Below are positions 31,801-32,383 of a stretch of 32,383 nt of DNA, one piece after another. How positions within the stretch are numbered: position 1 is the stretch's first letter; every line of letters begins with the position of its first letter. The stretch is from positions 1 through 32,383 of the forward strand of contig JAISTV010000011.1 in NCBI GenBank assembly GCA_031272485.1. Direction: 5' to 3'. Origin of the DNA: Eubacteriales Family XIII. Incertae Sedis bacterium (GTDB lineage Bacteria > Bacillota > Clostridia > Peptostreptococcales > Anaerovoracaceae). The notes under the pieces were generated by a model. It was not told the origin of the DNA. It worked only from the letters and a program-made list of their open reading frames with translations, and made no database searches. A program made the translations under genes and the position numbers.

Positions 31801-32383
31801 CGAAATCCAGCACGCCGCCGTAGCCGCCGCCCTTATTGCCGTTGACCTGCCCGTTGATGTTATACACCGTGCCGCTTGCGTTGCCGGCTATGACGTTGTT
31901 CATCCACTTGGTATAGCCATCGCGTGTGAGTGAATAAAGAAAACCAGGCGAGGTCTCCGTATAATGCCCCTGCCCCTGATTGTTGTTTATCTTTCCGCCG
32001 TCATCCAGCGTGAAGATGCCTATGGGCCTTATCATGGTGCCCGCGATAAAGTTATCCGAAACGTCGCCCGTGCCGGTTATCGTGAAATGGTTGTAACCGG
32101 TGGTGCCTATCAGGTTGTGATACACGCCCGCGGCCGTATTGCTCTTCACCTGCCCCGCGATGGAAGTAAAGGAAGCTTTGTACCCGCCATCCGCCACCGT
32201 GGCGTCCTTGGCTATAATCACTATGCCGTCGTTTGCGGCGTTCGTCTTCATGAGGTTGTTGCTGCTGATTTGCGCGGACGCGCCTATGGTTGTATAACCG
32301 CCCTGGCTGTAGACCACCACGCCGCCGTCTATGGTATTTCCGGAAATGCTCGTGTTGATGGTCGCGCGACCCTTGAAATTATA
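28808..32383 (-). CDS. Giant beta-helix/InlB-repeat surface protein, 5' end outside window
   Basis: The frame is open to the right edge, so the visible 1191 codons are the C-terminal part; GTG at 32320 is internal. From the N-side, about 400 residues are Gly/Asn-rich repeats (e.g. MKGGEISGNQAYYGGGVLV) of the right-handed beta-helix type. A less repetitive part follows. Then come at least two Listeria-Bacteroides/InlB B-type repeats (about 29770-29940, YTVKYDLDGGNLGG to GYTFAGWELSY; and 29400-29620, YQIIYYLDGGTNAPG to GYTFLGWTVDY and ITLTAHW). A Pro/Glu/Asp-rich spacer (about 29180-29345) leads to three membrane helices starting HWSLLSLILSIIAVL (about 28880-29140) and a charged tail. No LPxTG motif is present, so the helices probably anchor it. 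Adhesion is a plausible role but inferred. Confidence 0.85.
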   Translation of the reverse strand, partial: YNFKGRATINTSISGNTIDGGVVVYSQGGYTTIGASAQISSNNLMKTNAANDGIVIIAKDATVADGGYKASFTSIAGQVKSNTAAGVYHNLIGTTGYNHFTITGTGDVSDNFIAGTMIRPIGIFTLDDGGKINNNQGQGHYTETSPGFLYSLTRDGYTKWMNNVIAGNASGTVYNINGQVNGNKGGGYGGVLDFAGGDSFTLGPTGQVNNNTYAGNYGAFYSANAGVNTYNIYGEICGNVGKGWSGNSLAYSWSSRGVIYDQYGQINVYPGAKLNDNHNGISGGVFELTLGSQLIMYGGEMKGNSAYDGSTMFTLLPTAVLTQDLDHVGGGAVHVSEQSSFIMKGGEISGNQAYYGGGVLVTGGSKTRFVFEGGTIKNNTQQALKTNNSGSGGKWTSDIGIVANGDTPILDPVNGHFVEIHPEAVLGSGYIGVQNNTSQATGTDTVVYGPTVVPTASGTNYKFNQVVIVPASRTETLYVEQMDQFAPGNEGLTALRDAITNTTTGYAQDLDTYEQARLTYSGNVWISTDLASGTQKVSTNYPDELSSANYNKYEYVFSFQALDAAGVPVAGTQPTVVRPSRNGTASLDVNIPIVAGAYGYGIVKYYYPKSEDLTLYIEHAPAAGGTFNEVTGGEDLPVTFKFDTSTSHVLWTTDAGVVWHDAGTAGRVTLSAIADGSCGYYLDYVQFTAGDGTVRYLTPSAIASEVAITYFDLAAETGGQKNVVHAQFARPQYAISTIYQKPDGSWPVSTETSYYSTTIVEISGGIPSWVETYPGLVTVRQGYHFDAGNADNLTGAAFLMPSASGYPTTLKTHYALNSYTVKYDLDGGNLGGVATVPDKTGVHWDNTGLTTVINPQRDGYTFAGWELSYIDYPVYTPDTTVAAGAQPVISSDSFGSLMLAQAVQESPGRANNEDGVAVTLTARWNITNYQIIYYLDGGTNAPGNPTGYNVSTGLPLLINNPTRTGYTFLGWTVDYSYSIFTDITTNTISYSVPAGTTGNITLTAHWLVNETPPTPTPDPDPDPEPTPEPEPEPEPEVTTPTAVTPAEPDTPDEIDTPDPAVPEDAIEETTIPVGSFSWGDHWSLLSLILSIIAVLISLLLFIGYFYGKRYHGGSLLKLLSIVVGIATLLAWIILDDTSLPVAWVNRWTPVIGILFLVHLALLLIYKLQKQHAEKKEDEVAVSARGKTRCNA

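Noticed and set aside
1-32383. tRNA, rRNA or insertion sequences
   Set aside because: No tRNA-like T-arm, rRNA sequence or transposase gene was found on either strand by reading; a dedicated scan was not possible.

Overview
The window reads as a chromosomal segment of a GC-rich (roughly 60%) Gram-positive bacterium of the Clostridia type. The order Asp23(YqhY)-nusB-xseA-xseB-ispA-dxs-tlyA, followed by mutS-mutL-miaA, and the set alaS-ireB-ruvX are characteristic Firmicutes neighbourhoods. recN, argR, spo0A and spoIVB, which often follow tlyA in spore-forming relatives, are absent, and tlyA overlaps mutS directly. A closer taxonomic name cannot be defended from the sequence alone.

Layout. Bases 1-1316 are the 3' part of a secreted-type protein built of GBS Bsp-like repeats. 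Bases 1317-1692 hold a strong hairpin, a striking set of four nested 25-bp inverted repeats, and the efp promoter. Bases 1693-4559 carry efp, mltG and a U32-family protein. Bases 4590-6145 hold an AbiE-type toxin-antitoxin pair on the minus strand, with its own consensus promoter and a lower GC content. Bases 6262-18988 form a long plus-strand housekeeping run: a CNNM/CorC transporter-like protein, Asp23, NusB, exonuclease VII, isoprenoid genes, TlyA, MutS, MutL and MiaA, mostly with overlapping or nearly touching ends.

Bases 18989-19378 look empty at first but hold what I think is the most interesting locus: a 25-residue hydrophobic peptide gene with a good promoter and Shine-Dalgarno, faced by a convergent antisense promoter (TTGACA-N17-TATAAT) whose transcript would end at a terminator overlapping the peptide gene's 3' end. 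This is the layout of a type I toxin-antitoxin module. A complete Xer-like tyrosine recombinase follows, then a methionine gamma-lyase-family PLP enzyme and a TVP38/TMEM64 membrane protein.

Bases 22538-23823 hold a separately promoted two-gene unit for two steps of lysine fermentation (kal, kce). Bases 23902-24304 hold a YneA-like LysM protein whose promoter spacer contains a LexA-type box, which suggests an SOS-controlled division inhibitor. A gene-free, hairpin-rich stretch follows (24305-24605). The minus strand then carries ruvX, ireB and alaS. At the right edge lie a small membrane protein and the C-terminal 1191 codons of a giant beta-helix/InlB-repeat surface protein. The small protein is a stand-alone relative of the giant protein's C-terminal membrane domain.

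No rRNA, tRNA, CRISPR array or insertion sequence was seen.
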